Of a DNA stretch of 64,000 bases, positions 8,550 to 18,400 are shown piece by piece. The first letter of the stretch is position 1, and each line of letters opens with the position of its first letter. This stretch comes from Microbacteriaceae bacterium. Lineage in GTDB: Bacteria; Actinomycetota; Actinomycetes; Actinomycetales; Microbacteriaceae. Location: the NCBI GenBank assembly GCA_031177985.1, contig JAPSJW010000003.1, forward strand, positions 124,001 through 188,000, read 5' to 3'. Under the pieces are notes generated by a model. That model had not been told where the DNA came from and made no database searches. It worked only from the letters and a program-made list of their open reading frames with translations. The translations under genes and the position numbers were made by a program.

Positions 8550-9056
8550 ATGCCGCTCATCCCCGTGAACCGTCAGCTGCCGGTCGTCGATCGCGGCGCC
8601 TGGGTCGCCGAGGCGACGCTCGTCGGCGCCGTGAGGATGGGCCCGCAGTCGAGCGCCTTCTACGGGGCGGTCGTGCGGGCCGACTCGGCCTCGATCGTCA
8701 TCGGCGCGCGGAGCAACCTCCAGGACAACGTCGTCGTCCACGCCGACGCCGGCTTCCCGACGACGATCGGCGACGGAGTGAGCGTCGGCCACGGCGCGGT
8801 GGTGCACGGAGCCACGGTCGAGGACGACTGCCTGATCGGCATGAACGCGACGGTGCTGAACGGGGCGGTGATCGGGCGCGGCTCTCTCGTCGCGGCGGGC
8901 GCTGTCGTGCTCGAGGGCACGATCGTCCCGCCCGGCTCGCTCGTCGCGGGCGTGCCGGCGAAGGTCCGACGCCCCCTCACCGAGGACGAGGCGGCCGGCA
9001 TCCGGCGGAACGCCGAGCACTACGTCGAGCTCGCCAGGGCGCAGCTCGGCTGGTGA
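8550..9056 (+). CDS. Gamma-carbonic-anhydrase-family hexapeptide-repeat protein
   Basis: A 168-residue left-handed beta-helix protein ('MGPQSSAFYGAVVRADSA', 'GARSNLQDNVVVHAD', 'IGDGVSVGHGAVVHGATV', 'DDCLIGMNATVLNGAVIG'). The spaced His residues in 'VVHAD', 'VGHGA' and 'VVHGA' match the zinc ligands of Cam/PaaY/YrdA-type proteins. Biochemical roles range from carbonic anhydrase to thioesterase, so only family can be assigned. The start was chosen over an upstream ATG at 8514 because of the six-nt spacing to TACGCT and because the family begins close to this point. Confidence 0.85.
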   Translation: MPLIPVNRQLPVVDRGAWVAEATLVGAVRMGPQSSAFYGAVVRADSASIVIGARSNLQDNVVVHADAGFPTTIGDGVSVGHGAVVHGATVEDDCLIGMNATVLNGAVIGRGSLVAAGAVVLEGTIVPPGSLVAGVPAKVRRPLTEDEAAGIRRNAEHYVELARAQLGW

Positions 9057-9059
9057 CGC

Positions 9060-9368
9060 TCAGAGCGCGCTGAGCCGCGGAGCGAGGAACAGCAGGACGA
9101 CGCCGATCAGCATGAGCGTCGCCACGAACAGGGCGATCCAGCTGAGCGTCTTCCGGCCCGGCCTCGCCAGCCAGACGATGCTCCCGACGAGCGCCGAGAG
9201 CACGGAGCCCAGCCCGATGAGAAAGACCACGACCCAGAAGCCTGCGCCGTTCCCGCTGCCGTCGAAAGCCGCATCGAGCCCGGCGATGAAGCCGGTGAAC
9301 ATGAGCGCCGCCCCGAACAGGGCGGTCAGCAGCCAGCCGATGCCGCGTGGGCGGCTCTCGCTGCTCAT
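9060..9368 (-). CDS. Small membrane protein with three predicted helices, coupled to ftsY
   Basis: A 102-residue protein of unknown function with three hydrophobic segments ('WLLTALFGAALMFTGFIAG', 'GFWVVVFLIGLGSVLSALVG', 'LSWIALFVATLMLIGVVLL'). The ATG overlaps the ftsY TGA in ATGA, so it is translated with ftsY. Such coupling suggests a link to membrane protein insertion, but this is only inferred from position. Confidence 0.7.
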   Translation of the reverse strand: MSSESRPRGIGWLLTALFGAALMFTGFIAGLDAAFDGSGNGAGFWVVVFLIGLGSVLSALVGSIVWLARPGRKTLSWIALFVATLMLIGVVLLFLAPRLSAL

Positions 9369-10237
9369 CCGACGAGCTGCTGCACGAAGACGTGCGGAGT
9401 GAAGCCGGTGAGGTCGCCGATGCCCTCGCCCTGGCCGACCAGCTTGATCGGGATGCCGGTCTTCTCCTGCACCGCGAGCACGAAGCCGCCCTTCGCGCTG
9501 CCGTCGAGCTTCGTGAGCACGAGGCCGGTCACGCCGGCGTGCTCGATGAAGGCCTCCGCCTGGGCGAGGCCGTTCTGACCGGTGGTTGCGTCGAGCACGA
9601 GCAGCACCTCGGCGATCTCGGTCTGCTTCTCGATCACGCGGCGGATCTTGCCGAGCTCGTCCATCAGGCCGCTCTTGGTCTGGAGTCGGCCGGCGGTGTC
9701 GATGATGGCGATGTCGATGCCCTCCCGCATCGCCCGCTCGACGGTCTGGAAGGCGACGGAGGCGGGGTCCTGCCCCTGCTGCTGCGGGCGCACGATCGCC
9801 GCTCCGCCGCGCTCGGCCCAGGTCGCCAGCTGCTCCACGGCCGCGGCTCGGAAGGTGTCCGCGGCGCCCACGACGACGCTGCGGCCGTACCCGGTCACGA
9901 ATTTTGCGAACTTGCCGATCGTCGTCGTCTTCCCGACGCCGTTCACCCCGACGACGAGCACCACCGCGGGGCGGGCCGTGAGGCGCAGAGTGGGGTCGAG
10001 ACGGGCCAGGCGCTCCTCCAGGGTCTCGCGCAGCATCCGTCGCAGATCGGCGGGATCGTCGGTGCGGTACCTGGCGACCTTCTCGCGCAGCTCCGCGACC
10101 ACCGCATCCGTGAGGTCGGGTCCGAAGTCGGCGCCGATCATGGCGTCCTCGAGGTCCTCCCACGTGGTCTCGTCGATCGTCTGCCGCGCGAACATGCCGC
10201 GCAGTGCTCCGCCCAGTGACCAGGAACGCTCCGCCAT
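9365..10237 (-). CDS. ftsY: Signal recognition particle receptor FtsY
   Basis: A 290-residue SRP receptor GTPase lacking a long acidic A-domain, as in many actinobacteria. The N-domain ('TWEDLEDAMIGADFG') precedes the G-domain with 'GVNGVGKTTTIGKFA', 'DTFRAAAVEQL', 'IDTAGRLQTKSGLMDEL', 'TKLDGSAKGG' and 'LVGQGEGIGDL'. TAGGCT lies six nt before the ATG and no ribosome binding site is present, so it is probably leaderless. In many actinobacteria ftsY follows smc; here smc is over 5 kb away. Confidence 0.97.
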   Translation of the reverse strand: MAERSWSLGGALRGMFARQTIDETTWEDLEDAMIGADFGPDLTDAVVAELREKVARYRTDDPADLRRMLRETLEERLARLDPTLRLTARPAVVLVVGVNGVGKTTTIGKFAKFVTGYGRSVVVGAADTFRAAAVEQLATWAERGGAAIVRPQQQGQDPASVAFQTVERAMREGIDIAIIDTAGRLQTKSGLMDELGKIRRVIEKQTEIAEVLLVLDATTGQNGLAQAEAFIEHAGVTGLVLTKLDGSAKGGFVLAVQEKTGIPIKLVGQGEGIGDLTGFTPHVFVQQLVG

Positions 10238-10243
10238 GTCTCA

Positions 10244-10249
10244 AGCCTA
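10244..10249 (-). promoter_or_regulatory. -10 element of a leaderless promoter for ftsY
   Basis: TAGGCT on the minus strand, six nt (TGAGAC) before the ftsY ATG. Confidence 0.55.
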
Positions 10250-10354
10250 GAAGGTCGAGGTGGTGCGGCCGACGAGAGGAAGCGCCTACGGGAGACAGGG
10301 CATGCCCCGCAACGCCCTTGCCCCGGAGCCGCCCGCCCCGGAATCGTCGTACTC

Positions 10355-11311
10355 GTGACGATTCTGGGATTCCACGCTTCACATGAACAGCTTCCGCCCG
10401 CCGTGCTGCTGCAGGCGGTGAAGGACGCCGAGGCCGCCGGCTTCCAGGCCGCGATGTGCTCCGACCACTTCGCGCCCTGGAGCGCGCAGCAGGGCGAGTC
10501 GGGCTTCGCCTGGAGCTGGCTCGGGTCGGCCCTCGAGGCGACCGACCTCTCGTTCGGGGTGGTGAACGCCCCCGGGCAGCGCTATCACCCCGCGATCATC
10601 GCTCAGGCCATCGCCACTCTCGGCTCGATGTACCCCGGCCGGTTCTGGGCGGCGCTCGGCAGCGGCGAAGCCATGAACGAGCACATCACCGGGCACCAGT
10701 GGCCGCGCAAGGAGCTGCGCAACCAGCGCCTGCGCGAGTGCGTCGACATCATCCGCGCCCTGCTCGCGGGCGAGGAGGTGAGCCACGACGGCCTCGTCAC
10801 CGTCGACCGGGCGAAGCTCTGGACGCTCCCGGACGAGACACCGCTGCTGATCGCGACCGCCGTGAGCACCAAGACGGCGGCCTGGGCGGCCGAGTGGGCG
10901 GACGGGCTCGCCACCGTGCTGCAGCCGATGGACACGCTGCGCGAGGTGGTGGACGCCTACCGCGGCGCCGGTGGCCGCGGCGAGGTCACGGTGCAGGTGC
11001 ACCTGAGCTACGCCGAGAGCGAGGACGAGGCGCTGCGCATCGCGCACGACCAGTGGCGCACCGGAGTGTTCGGCCCTCCGCTCGCGTGGGACGTCGACTC
11101 CCCGGAGATCTTCGATCAGGCCGCGGCGTTCGTGCCCCCGGAGGCCGTCCGCGACTCGGTGCTGGTCTCAGCGGATCTCGGCTGGCACACTCAGCGGATC
11201 GCCGAGCTCGCCGAGCTCTTCGACCGCGTCTACCTGCACCACGTCGGCCTCGAGCAGCGCCCCTTCATCGACGCGTTCGGCTCGCGAGTGCTGCCGGAGC
11301 TGACCCGATGA
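10355..11311 (+). CDS. FGD-like LLM-class oxidoreductase coupled to a GH13 enzyme
   Basis: A 318-residue luciferase-like protein starting at GTG. 'CSDHFAPWSAQQGE' and 'LGSGEAMNEHITG' resemble the F420-dependent glucose-6-phosphate dehydrogenase group, including the Asp-His, Trp and Glu positions. It matches best what is described as the TIGR03885 group, annotated as probably FMN- rather than F420-dependent; I cannot verify the cofactor. The TGA overlaps the ATG of the next gene in ATGA, so the two proteins are coupled and probably work in the same sugar pathway. Confidence 0.75.
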   Translation: MTILGFHASHEQLPPAVLLQAVKDAEAAGFQAAMCSDHFAPWSAQQGESGFAWSWLGSALEATDLSFGVVNAPGQRYHPAIIAQAIATLGSMYPGRFWAALGSGEAMNEHITGHQWPRKELRNQRLRECVDIIRALLAGEEVSHDGLVTVDRAKLWTLPDETPLLIATAVSTKTAAWAAEWADGLATVLQPMDTLREVVDAYRGAGGRGEVTVQVHLSYAESEDEALRIAHDQWRTGVFGPPLAWDVDSPEIFDQAAAFVPPEAVRDSVLVSADLGWHTQRIAELAELFDRVYLHHVGLEQRPFIDAFGSRVLPELTR

Positions 11312-12969
11312 AGATCACCGACACCAGCGACCTGTGGTGGAAGTCGGCGGTCGTCTACTGCCTCGACGTCGAGACCTACCTCGACTGGAACGACGACGGC
11401 GTCGGCGACTTCGTGGGCCTCTCCCACCGCGTCGACTACCTCGCCGAGCTCGGGGTCACCTGCATCTGGCTGATGCCGTTCTACCCCTCGCCCGACAAGG
11501 ACGACGGCTACGACATCAGCGACTTCTACGGCGTCGACTCGCGCCTCGGGTCGCACGGCGACTTCGTCGAGTTCGTGCGCACCGCGAAGGATCGGGGCAT
11601 GCGCGTGATCGTCGACCTCGTCGTCAACCACACCTCCGACCAGCATCCGTGGTTCGTCTCGGCCCGGAAGAGCCGCGAATCGCCGTACCGCGACTTCTAC
11701 GTCTGGAGCGACGACCCGCCCAACAAGGACGAGCCCTCGGTCTTCCCGGGCGAGGAGTCGGGCATCTGGGAGTGGGACGAGAAGACCGAGCAGTACTACC
11801 TGCACCGGTTCTACAAGCACCAGCCCGACCTCAACGTCGCGAACCCGAGGGTGCGCGACGAGCTCGCGAAGGTCATCGGCTTCTGGCTCGAGCTCGGCAT
11901 CTCGGGCTTCCGGGTGGACGCGGTGCCGTTCTTCCTCGAGCTCCCGGAGGGGGTCACCGACCTCGACCCGCACGAGTATCTGCGCGATCTGCGGCGCTTC
12001 CTGCAGCGCCGGTCGAGCGACGCCATCCTCCTGGGCGAGGTCAACCTGCCCTACGAGCAGCAGCTGGAGTACTTCGGCGGCGCGGAGGGCGGTGAGCTCA
12101 GCATGCAGTTCGACTTCGTCGGCATGCAGGCCTTCTACCTCTCCCTCGTGCGAGAGGACGCGGCGCCGCTCACGAAGGCGCTCGGGCAGCGTCCGACGAT
12201 CGCCCCGGAATCGCAGTGGGCGAACTTCGTGCGCAACCACGACGAGCTGACCCTCGACAAGCTCAGCGAGGAGGAGCGCCAGGAGGTCTTCGACGCGCTC
12301 GCCCCCGAGGAGCGGATGCGGGTGTACGACCGCGGAATCGTCAGGCGGCTGCCCACCATGGTCGCCGGCGACCCCCGACGTCTGCGGATGGCGTACAGCC
12401 TGATGTTCTCGCTGCCCGGCACGCCTGTGCTGTTCTACGGCGAGGAGCTCGGGATGGGCGAGAACCTCGACGCAGGCGGACGCGCGGCCGTGCGCACCCC
12501 GATGCAGTGGTCGACGGGGAAGAACGGCGGCTTCTCCTCGGCCGCCGAGAAGGATCTCGTCGCCCCGATCACGCCGGACGGCTATGGCCCGGAGTTCGTG
12601 AACGCCGCCGCTCAGCGTCACGATCCGGACTCGCTGCTGAGCTTCATCAAGCTGCTCGCCGACCGCTTCCGCAGCTCGGCGGAGATCGGCTGGGGCGCCT
12701 TCCACGTGCTGGAGCACGACCAGCCCTCGGTGCTGGCCCATTCTCTCGAGGCGGATGTGGGGCGCATGATCGCCCTGCACAACTTCTCCCCCGATGCCCG
12801 GGCGGTGCACCTGCGCATCGACGGCGAAGCCGAGGGAACGGAGCTGCTCGATCTGCTCGAGGAGGGCCGGCAGGAGCTGCCCGCCGACGGGAAGGTGCAG
12901 CTCGACCTCCCCGCCTACGGCTACCGCTGGATCAGGATCGTGCGGCCGGGGCAGAAGCGCCTGTCGTGA
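11308..12969 (+). CDS. GH13 alpha-amylase-family enzyme, trehalose-synthase-like
   Basis: A 553-residue (beta/alpha)8-barrel enzyme. Conserved regions: 'VIVDLVVNHTSDQHPWF' (region I), 'GFRVDAVPF' with nucleophile Asp204, 'LLGEVNLP' with acid/base Glu244, and 'RNHDELTLD' with Asp312. 'RDFYVWSDDP' and 'KHQPDLNVANP' are typical of the trehalose synthase/oligo-1,6-glucosidase branch. The length equals TreS without its C-terminal maltokinase domain. The C-terminal beta-domain begins near residue 460. Reaction: maltose-trehalose interconversion or alpha-glucosidase; the partner LLM enzyme is an unusual companion. Cytosolic, with no signal peptide. Confidence 0.8.
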   Translation: MKITDTSDLWWKSAVVYCLDVETYLDWNDDGVGDFVGLSHRVDYLAELGVTCIWLMPFYPSPDKDDGYDISDFYGVDSRLGSHGDFVEFVRTAKDRGMRVIVDLVVNHTSDQHPWFVSARKSRESPYRDFYVWSDDPPNKDEPSVFPGEESGIWEWDEKTEQYYLHRFYKHQPDLNVANPRVRDELAKVIGFWLELGISGFRVDAVPFFLELPEGVTDLDPHEYLRDLRRFLQRRSSDAILLGEVNLPYEQQLEYFGGAEGGELSMQFDFVGMQAFYLSLVREDAAPLTKALGQRPTIAPESQWANFVRNHDELTLDKLSEEERQEVFDALAPEERMRVYDRGIVRRLPTMVAGDPRRLRMAYSLMFSLPGTPVLFYGEELGMGENLDAGGRAAVRTPMQWSTGKNGGFSSAAEKDLVAPITPDGYGPEFVNAAAQRHDPDSLLSFIKLLADRFRSSAEIGWGAFHVLEHDQPSVLAHSLEADVGRMIALHNFSPDARAVHLRIDGEAEGTELLDLLEEGRQELPADGKVQLDLPAYGYRWIRIVRPGQKRLS

Positions 12970-12972
12970 GCC

Positions 12973-15306
12973 TCAGCAGCTGCGGAGCTGCCCGACCCCC
13001 GACGTGAGCACGGAGGTCGAGCCGACGAGCGTCACCTGCCGGCCGCCGGCCCGTGCGATGTCCACATGCACCTCCGGCGGCAGGCAGGCGGCCTCGCTGA
13101 GATACAGAGGCGCCCCCAGCTGCGCTGCGGCTGCCGCAGCAGGGATGGCGTTCACGTAGCTCGCGCTCGGGGCGACGTAGGCCTGAGCGCGCTGGGGCGC
13201 GAACGCCACGGCGTTGACGGCGGCCGAGATCGCCGGCACGGATGATGCGGCGATGCGCTGGACGGAGACGCCGGGGATGGCGTCGATCTGCGCGGCGATC
13301 CCGGCGGACGTGCCTCCTGTGCTGCCGGTGATGATGACGTTCTCGGGGTCGAGCTGCTGGATGAACGACACCGTCGCGCTCGGCAGGGCGCTCTTCTTCC
13401 CGTCCACGATCAGCAGCGGCGCGTCGCGTTCAGCGGCTGCGGACCCCGCCACGAGTGCGCCGGCGACGCTCGACCCGTTCGAGATGTAGAGCGTGCCGAT
13501 GTCGTCGAGCACGCCATCCGTTGCGAACGCGTCTGCGATGATCTGCCGCGACATGACGTACCGGTCGGAGTTGTAGATGCGCTTCGCCGGGACGCCGGGG
13601 ACCGCCGCTTTCGCGGTGTTCAGCTCGGCGGTCGTCAGCTCTGTCGCACTCGCGAGGAACACGAGCCGCTCGGGCTGGAGCCGCGCGAGCTCCTGCTTGA
13701 GCGCGGTGCCCGCACCGGACGAGCCGATGTAGAGAACGGGTCCGTCGAGGTGCCCAGCAGCCGCCGAGGCGCTCAGCATCGTCGAGTAGCTGGCTCCGGT
13801 CGCAAGGTACACGGTGCCGCCGGCGCCGTCGGGGAACGCCGACCGGGAGATGAGAGCGCCGAGGGTCTCCCGCGATGTGCTCGAGACGCGGTCGACCTCG
13901 ACCACCGTCAGGGTCCTCGAGAGGATGGCGGAGGAGGAGTGCTTCCCCCACAGCGCCTGGAAGGTGAAGGTGTGCGGTCCCGGCGGGACGGTGCGGATCG
14001 AGGCCGAGAACGACCCCGAGGAGCCGACCGTCGCCGTCGTCAGCGGAGCCCCGTCCATCGTGATGGCCACCCGCGTGCCGCTCGTCGCGTTGGGCACGGT
14101 GCCCCTGAGCCCGGTGCCCCGCGAGACCAGTCCGTTCTGGGGGGACGTGATCGTCGGACGGGAGAGCACCACCGCCGGCTCCCAGTTCGACCCGTACATC
14201 GAGGCGACGCTGGTGCCGCCGCTCCCGGACGCGTTCGAGACCAAGGGGAAGAAGCCTGCGAAGTAGCCTCCGCCCGAGCAGCTCGACACGGATGCCGTGG
14301 ACGAGCTGATGCCGACGGCGCGAGTGCCGATGAGAGCGACTCCGCCGCTGTCGCCCGGCAGGGTGCAGGTGGACGCCCGCACCGAGTTGACGAGCTTCCC
14401 GCCCACGTTGATCGTCTCGTTCACCTGGAGGACGGTGCCGCACGTCCACCCTGTGCGGCTCCCCGACTTGCAGAGGTTCGCGCCGACGACCGCCTGCGTC
14501 TGCCCGCGCACGCTGATCTCGGTTCCCGCGAGCGGCGTCTGGATGCCGCCGCCCCAGGTCGCCACCTTCGCGTGCGGCGTCGTGCTGCCGTTGTAGTTCA
14601 GCAGAGCGGCGTCCTTGTGCTCGCCGAAGGCGACGCTCGGCATGAGCGGGCTGCCGATGGCCGAGCCTGCAGAGGGGCCGGTTCCCTGCGGGTAGTAGCT
14701 CGTCGGCTTGTTCTGAATCAGGGCGCGCACGACGGTCGATGCCGTGGCACCGTCGAAGCAGTGGCCGGCCGTGACCATCTGGGGTGCGCCGTCCGTCGTG
14801 CGGTAGCCGTTGAAGCCGACGGAGCACTGCCACTTTCCCCAGGTGTACCCGGTGCCGCTGTAGCTGTCGGCCGCCGTGAACGCCTCGCGCGGCGCCTCTT
14901 CGACCGGGGCCGGGGTGCCGATCTCGGCGATCCCGCCTGCCTCCGCGACGACGGCCGCGTCTGCCGTGTCGGCCACCGAGACGATCAGCTCGGTGCCCTC
15001 GAGGCGCGATCCGAGCACCTCGATCCCGACCTCCTCGAGCCCCTCGACGACGACGACCGCATCCGCAGCCGCCTCCGCCTCGGCGAGGTACTCCACCGCG
15101 CCGATGCCCAGGTCGCGCTGCACGGCGGCCTCGAGCTCGTCGGGGAGCTCAGCGGCCTCGGCGGCGAACTCCGCGGCGGGATACTCGTCCATCACCGCGG
15201 GCGGCACCGGAGTCTCCTGGGCCGCGGCGGGCGCCACCGGAACGATCAGTGCGGCGAGGAGCGCGGAGAGGGGAAGGACCGGCCACAGACGGCGGCGAGA
15301 AGTCAC
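12973..15306 (-). CDS. Secreted S1-family (streptogrisin-like) serine protease with Ig-like and cell-wall-binding (CWB2) repeats
   Basis: A 777-residue exported protein. The GTG start at 15306 has AGGAG at ideal spacing and gives a signal peptide over residues 1-30; an ATG at 15375 would add an improbable prefix. Residues 31-150 are an acidic propeptide. The chymotrypsin-fold domain has the triad His182 ('TAGHC'), Asp232 ('HKDAAL') and Ser320 ('GDSGG'), with paired Cys residues. An Ig-like domain covers about 382-470, and about 471-777 hold CWB2-type repeats ('VYLATGASYSTMLSASAAA', 'LYISNGSSVAGALVAG', 'AYVAPSASYVNAIPAAAAA'). It is probably retained on the wall polymers and processed to an active protease. 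The stop lies 3 nt from the convergent GH13 stop. Confidence 0.85.
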   Translation of the reverse strand: MTSRRRLWPVLPLSALLAALIVPVAPAAAQETPVPPAVMDEYPAAEFAAEAAELPDELEAAVQRDLGIGAVEYLAEAEAAADAVVVVEGLEEVGIEVLGSRLEGTELIVSVADTADAAVVAEAGGIAEIGTPAPVEEAPREAFTAADSYSGTGYTWGKWQCSVGFNGYRTTDGAPQMVTAGHCFDGATASTVVRALIQNKPTSYYPQGTGPSAGSAIGSPLMPSVAFGEHKDAALLNYNGSTTPHAKVATWGGGIQTPLAGTEISVRGQTQAVVGANLCKSGSRTGWTCGTVLQVNETINVGGKLVNSVRASTCTLPGDSGGVALIGTRAVGISSSTASVSSCSGGGYFAGFFPLVSNASGSGGTSVASMYGSNWEPAVVLSRPTITSPQNGLVSRGTGLRGTVPNATSGTRVAITMDGAPLTTATVGSSGSFSASIRTVPPGPHTFTFQALWGKHSSSAILSRTLTVVEVDRVSSTSRETLGALISRSAFPDGAGGTVYLATGASYSTMLSASAAAGHLDGPVLYIGSSGAGTALKQELARLQPERLVFLASATELTTAELNTAKAAVPGVPAKRIYNSDRYVMSRQIIADAFATDGVLDDIGTLYISNGSSVAGALVAGSAAAERDAPLLIVDGKKSALPSATVSFIQQLDPENVIITGSTGGTSAGIAAQIDAIPGVSVQRIAASSVPAISAAVNAVAFAPQRAQAYVAPSASYVNAIPAAAAAAQLGAPLYLSEAACLPPEVHVDIARAGGRQVTLVGSTSVLTSGVGQLRSC

Positions 15307-15427
15307 GAAGGCTCCTGAGAGATGGGGGCGTCGACCGGCGGAGGGCAACGGTCCGGAGGGTGGCCCCGGCCGCACTCACAGTAGAACGGCCTCTCCACCC
15401 CGGCAACGCCCTGAAACGGGGGCGGCG

Positions 15428-18400
15428 TCAGCTCGCCTTCTCCTGGGCCACCCGCTGGCCGACGACGGCCGAGACCCCGTCCTGGCGCATCGACACCCCG
15501 TAGAGCGCGTCGGCGATCTCCATCGTGCGCTTCTGATGGGTGATGACGATGAGCTGGCTGGTCTCGCGCAGGTCCTCGAAGATGGTGAGCAGGCGGCCGA
15601 GATTCGCGTCGTCGAGCGCCGCCTCGACCTCGTCCATGATGTAGAACGGGCTCGGCCTCGCCTTGAAGATGGCGATGAGCAGCGCGACCGCGGCGAGCGA
15701 CCGCTCGCCGCCCGAGAGCAGCGAGAGCCGCTCGATCTTCTTCCCGGCCGGCTTCACCGACACCTCGATGCCGGTGGTGAGCAGGTCCTCGGGGTCGGTG
15801 AGCGCGATGCTGCCGGACCCGCCGGGGAACAGGATCGGGAACACGACGTCGAAGGCGGCGCGGGTGTCTTCGAACGCGGCCCGGAAGATCTCCTTCATAC
15901 GGCCGTCGAGCTCCTCGATGATCGTCAGGAGGTCCTTGCGGGTGCGCTCGAGGTCGGCGAGCTGCTCGGTGAGGAACTTGTGGCGCTGCTCGAGCGCCGC
16001 GAACTCCTCGAGAGCCAGCGGGTTGACCCGGCCGAGCTGGGCGAGCTTGCGCTCGGCGCGTGCGAGACGGGCCTCCTGCTCCGCCCGGACGAAGGGCGCT
16101 CCGTGGGGCTCGTCCTCGTCCCCGTTCCGCTCGGCGGGCTCGATGGTCGGGTCCTCGGGCACGGGCACCTGGGGACCGTACTCGGCGACGAGCACGTCCT
16201 CGACGAGTCCGAGCTCCTCTCCCGCGCGTTCCAGCAGGCCGGAGAGGTGCAGCTTCTTCTCGTAGAGCTGCATCTCGATGCCGTGCACGTTCTCGCTGAC
16301 CGACGCGAGACGCTCGCGCAGCGCGATCTCCTCCTTGCGGAGTGCAGCGAGCTCCTCGTTCTGTTGAGCGCGCTGCGACTCGGCGGAGGCGAGCGCGACG
16401 CGTGCCTCCGACACCGAGCGGTCGACGGAGTCGAGCACGGGCGGCAGAGCGCGCACCACGGACTGGGCGGCGCTCAGCTGACGAGAACGGATGACCGCGA
16501 GCCGGGCCTGCTCCTCCGCTGCGGCCCGCTCCGCCTCCAGCTGACGGGCGAGCGCCTCGGCGCGGGCGCGCTCCGCGCGGACCCGCTCTCGCGCCGTCTC
16601 GACCTCGATCCGTCGCTCCAGCTCGGCCGATCGCGCAGCCTCCACCTCGGCGAGCACCGCGTCGCGGGCCGAGACGTCGAGGATCGGCCGCGGCTTCGCG
16701 GCGTACTCGTCGCGCGCTCCGGTCGCCCGCTCGACGTCCTGCTCCGCGGCGCGCACGGCCTCCGCCGCCTGTTCGAGGCTCTGGCGGAGGCGCTCCTCCT
16801 CGGCGACGGCCGCCTCGACCTGGATGCGGAGCCGACCGAGGCGCTCGCTCTGCGCAGCGACGGTGGCGTCGTACTCGCGCAGCGCCGCCAGGGCGGCTGC
16901 GGCCTTCTCCTTCGCGGTCTGCAGCTGGCCACGGCGCTCGGCAAGCGCGAAGCGCGTGCGCTCGAGGTCGGTGCTGACGGTCGCGAGTCGCTCGGCGGCG
17001 GAGTCGCGCTCGGCGATGAGCTCGAGCCTCGACCTGGTGGCGCCGGACCCGCCGCGCAGCACGTACTCGGTCAGCACCTCCCCGGCGCGGGTGATCACGG
17101 TGGCACCGGCGACGCCTCGCAGGCTCGGCCAGGCGCTGCGCGCGGCGGCGAGGTCGTCGGCGACGACGATCCGCGCGAGGAGTCCGCGGATGCCGTCGGG
17201 AGCCTCGACGAGGTCGCGTGCGGCACGCACCCCCGCGGGGAGGTCGGCGATCGCATCGCCCGGGTCCCCGGAGGCCAGCACGAGCTCGACCCGGCCCGCC
17301 TCGGAGTCTCGGGCGTGGTCGGCTGCCGCAACCGCCGCATCCAGGTCGTCGGCGAGCACCGCGTCGGCGAGCGAGCCGAGAGCGGCGGCGATGGCCGGCT
17401 CGAATCCGGGCTCGACGCGGACGTGCTCGGCGACGAGGCCCCGGATGCCGGCGAGTCCGGCCTGCGCGATCGCCGTAGACCCGTCCTTGGAGTCCATCGC
17501 GAGGGTGAGCGCCGAGGTGCGGGCGGCGAGCGCGTCGCGCTCGCGTTCGAGCGCGTGGAGCGCGTCACGGAGCTCCTCGATCGCCTGCTGCAGCTGCCCT
17601 ACCTCGGCCTCGGCGTCCTGGTGGGCGGTGTCCAGCGAGCCGTCGCTGTCCGCATCCGTCGCCACCTCGGCCTCGAGGGCCGAGAACTCGGCACGCGCCG
17701 CATCCCGGCGCTGCTCGGCCTGCTCGAGGCGGTTCTGCTGGCGCAGCAGCTCGCCCCTCGTCGCCGCGAGCTTCGACTGGGCCACCTCGACGCGCGAGGT
17801 GAGGCCCGCGAGCTCGAGGTCGTGCTTGGAGACGAGAGCCGACTGCGCCGCGATCTCCTCGTCGAGGGAGTCGAGGCTCGCCTTCGCCGTCGCGGTCGCG
17901 GCGGCCGCGGCGCCGAGGGCCTGCTCGGCCGCCGTGACGTCGGCCTGCAGCCGGGCGGCCTCGTCGCGGGCATCGCGCACCGACTGCTCGGTGAGAGTGC
18001 TGACGGTCGCGCTTCCCTCGCTCTGCTGGCCGAGCAGGGCGATGCGCTGGTTGGCCAGCGAGTAGAGGCCCCGCAGGCGCTCCTGCACCTGCTCGAGACC
18101 GAAAGCGGTGCGGCGGGCCTCGTCGACCGCGTCGCCCACCTGGGCGTGCTCGAGCCGGTGCTCCCGCAGCTTCACCTGGTCGAGCTGCTCCTGCAGCACG
18201 ATCCGCTCGGTCTTGCGCTCCGACTCGCTGCGTGCCTGTGCCGTGATCGACTCGCGCAGGGTCACCACCTCGTCGGCGAGCAGACGAGCTCGCGCATCGC
18301 GTACGACGGCCTGGATGAGCTGCGCCTCGCGGGCGATCTCCGCCTGGTGGCCCAAGGGCTTCAGCTGTCGCCGGATCTCCCCTGCGAGGTCGCTCAGACG

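Noticed and set aside
15306-15428. Terminator after smc
   Set aside because: Only a five-bp CGCCC/GGGCG stem is present near 15408-15424, too weak to report.
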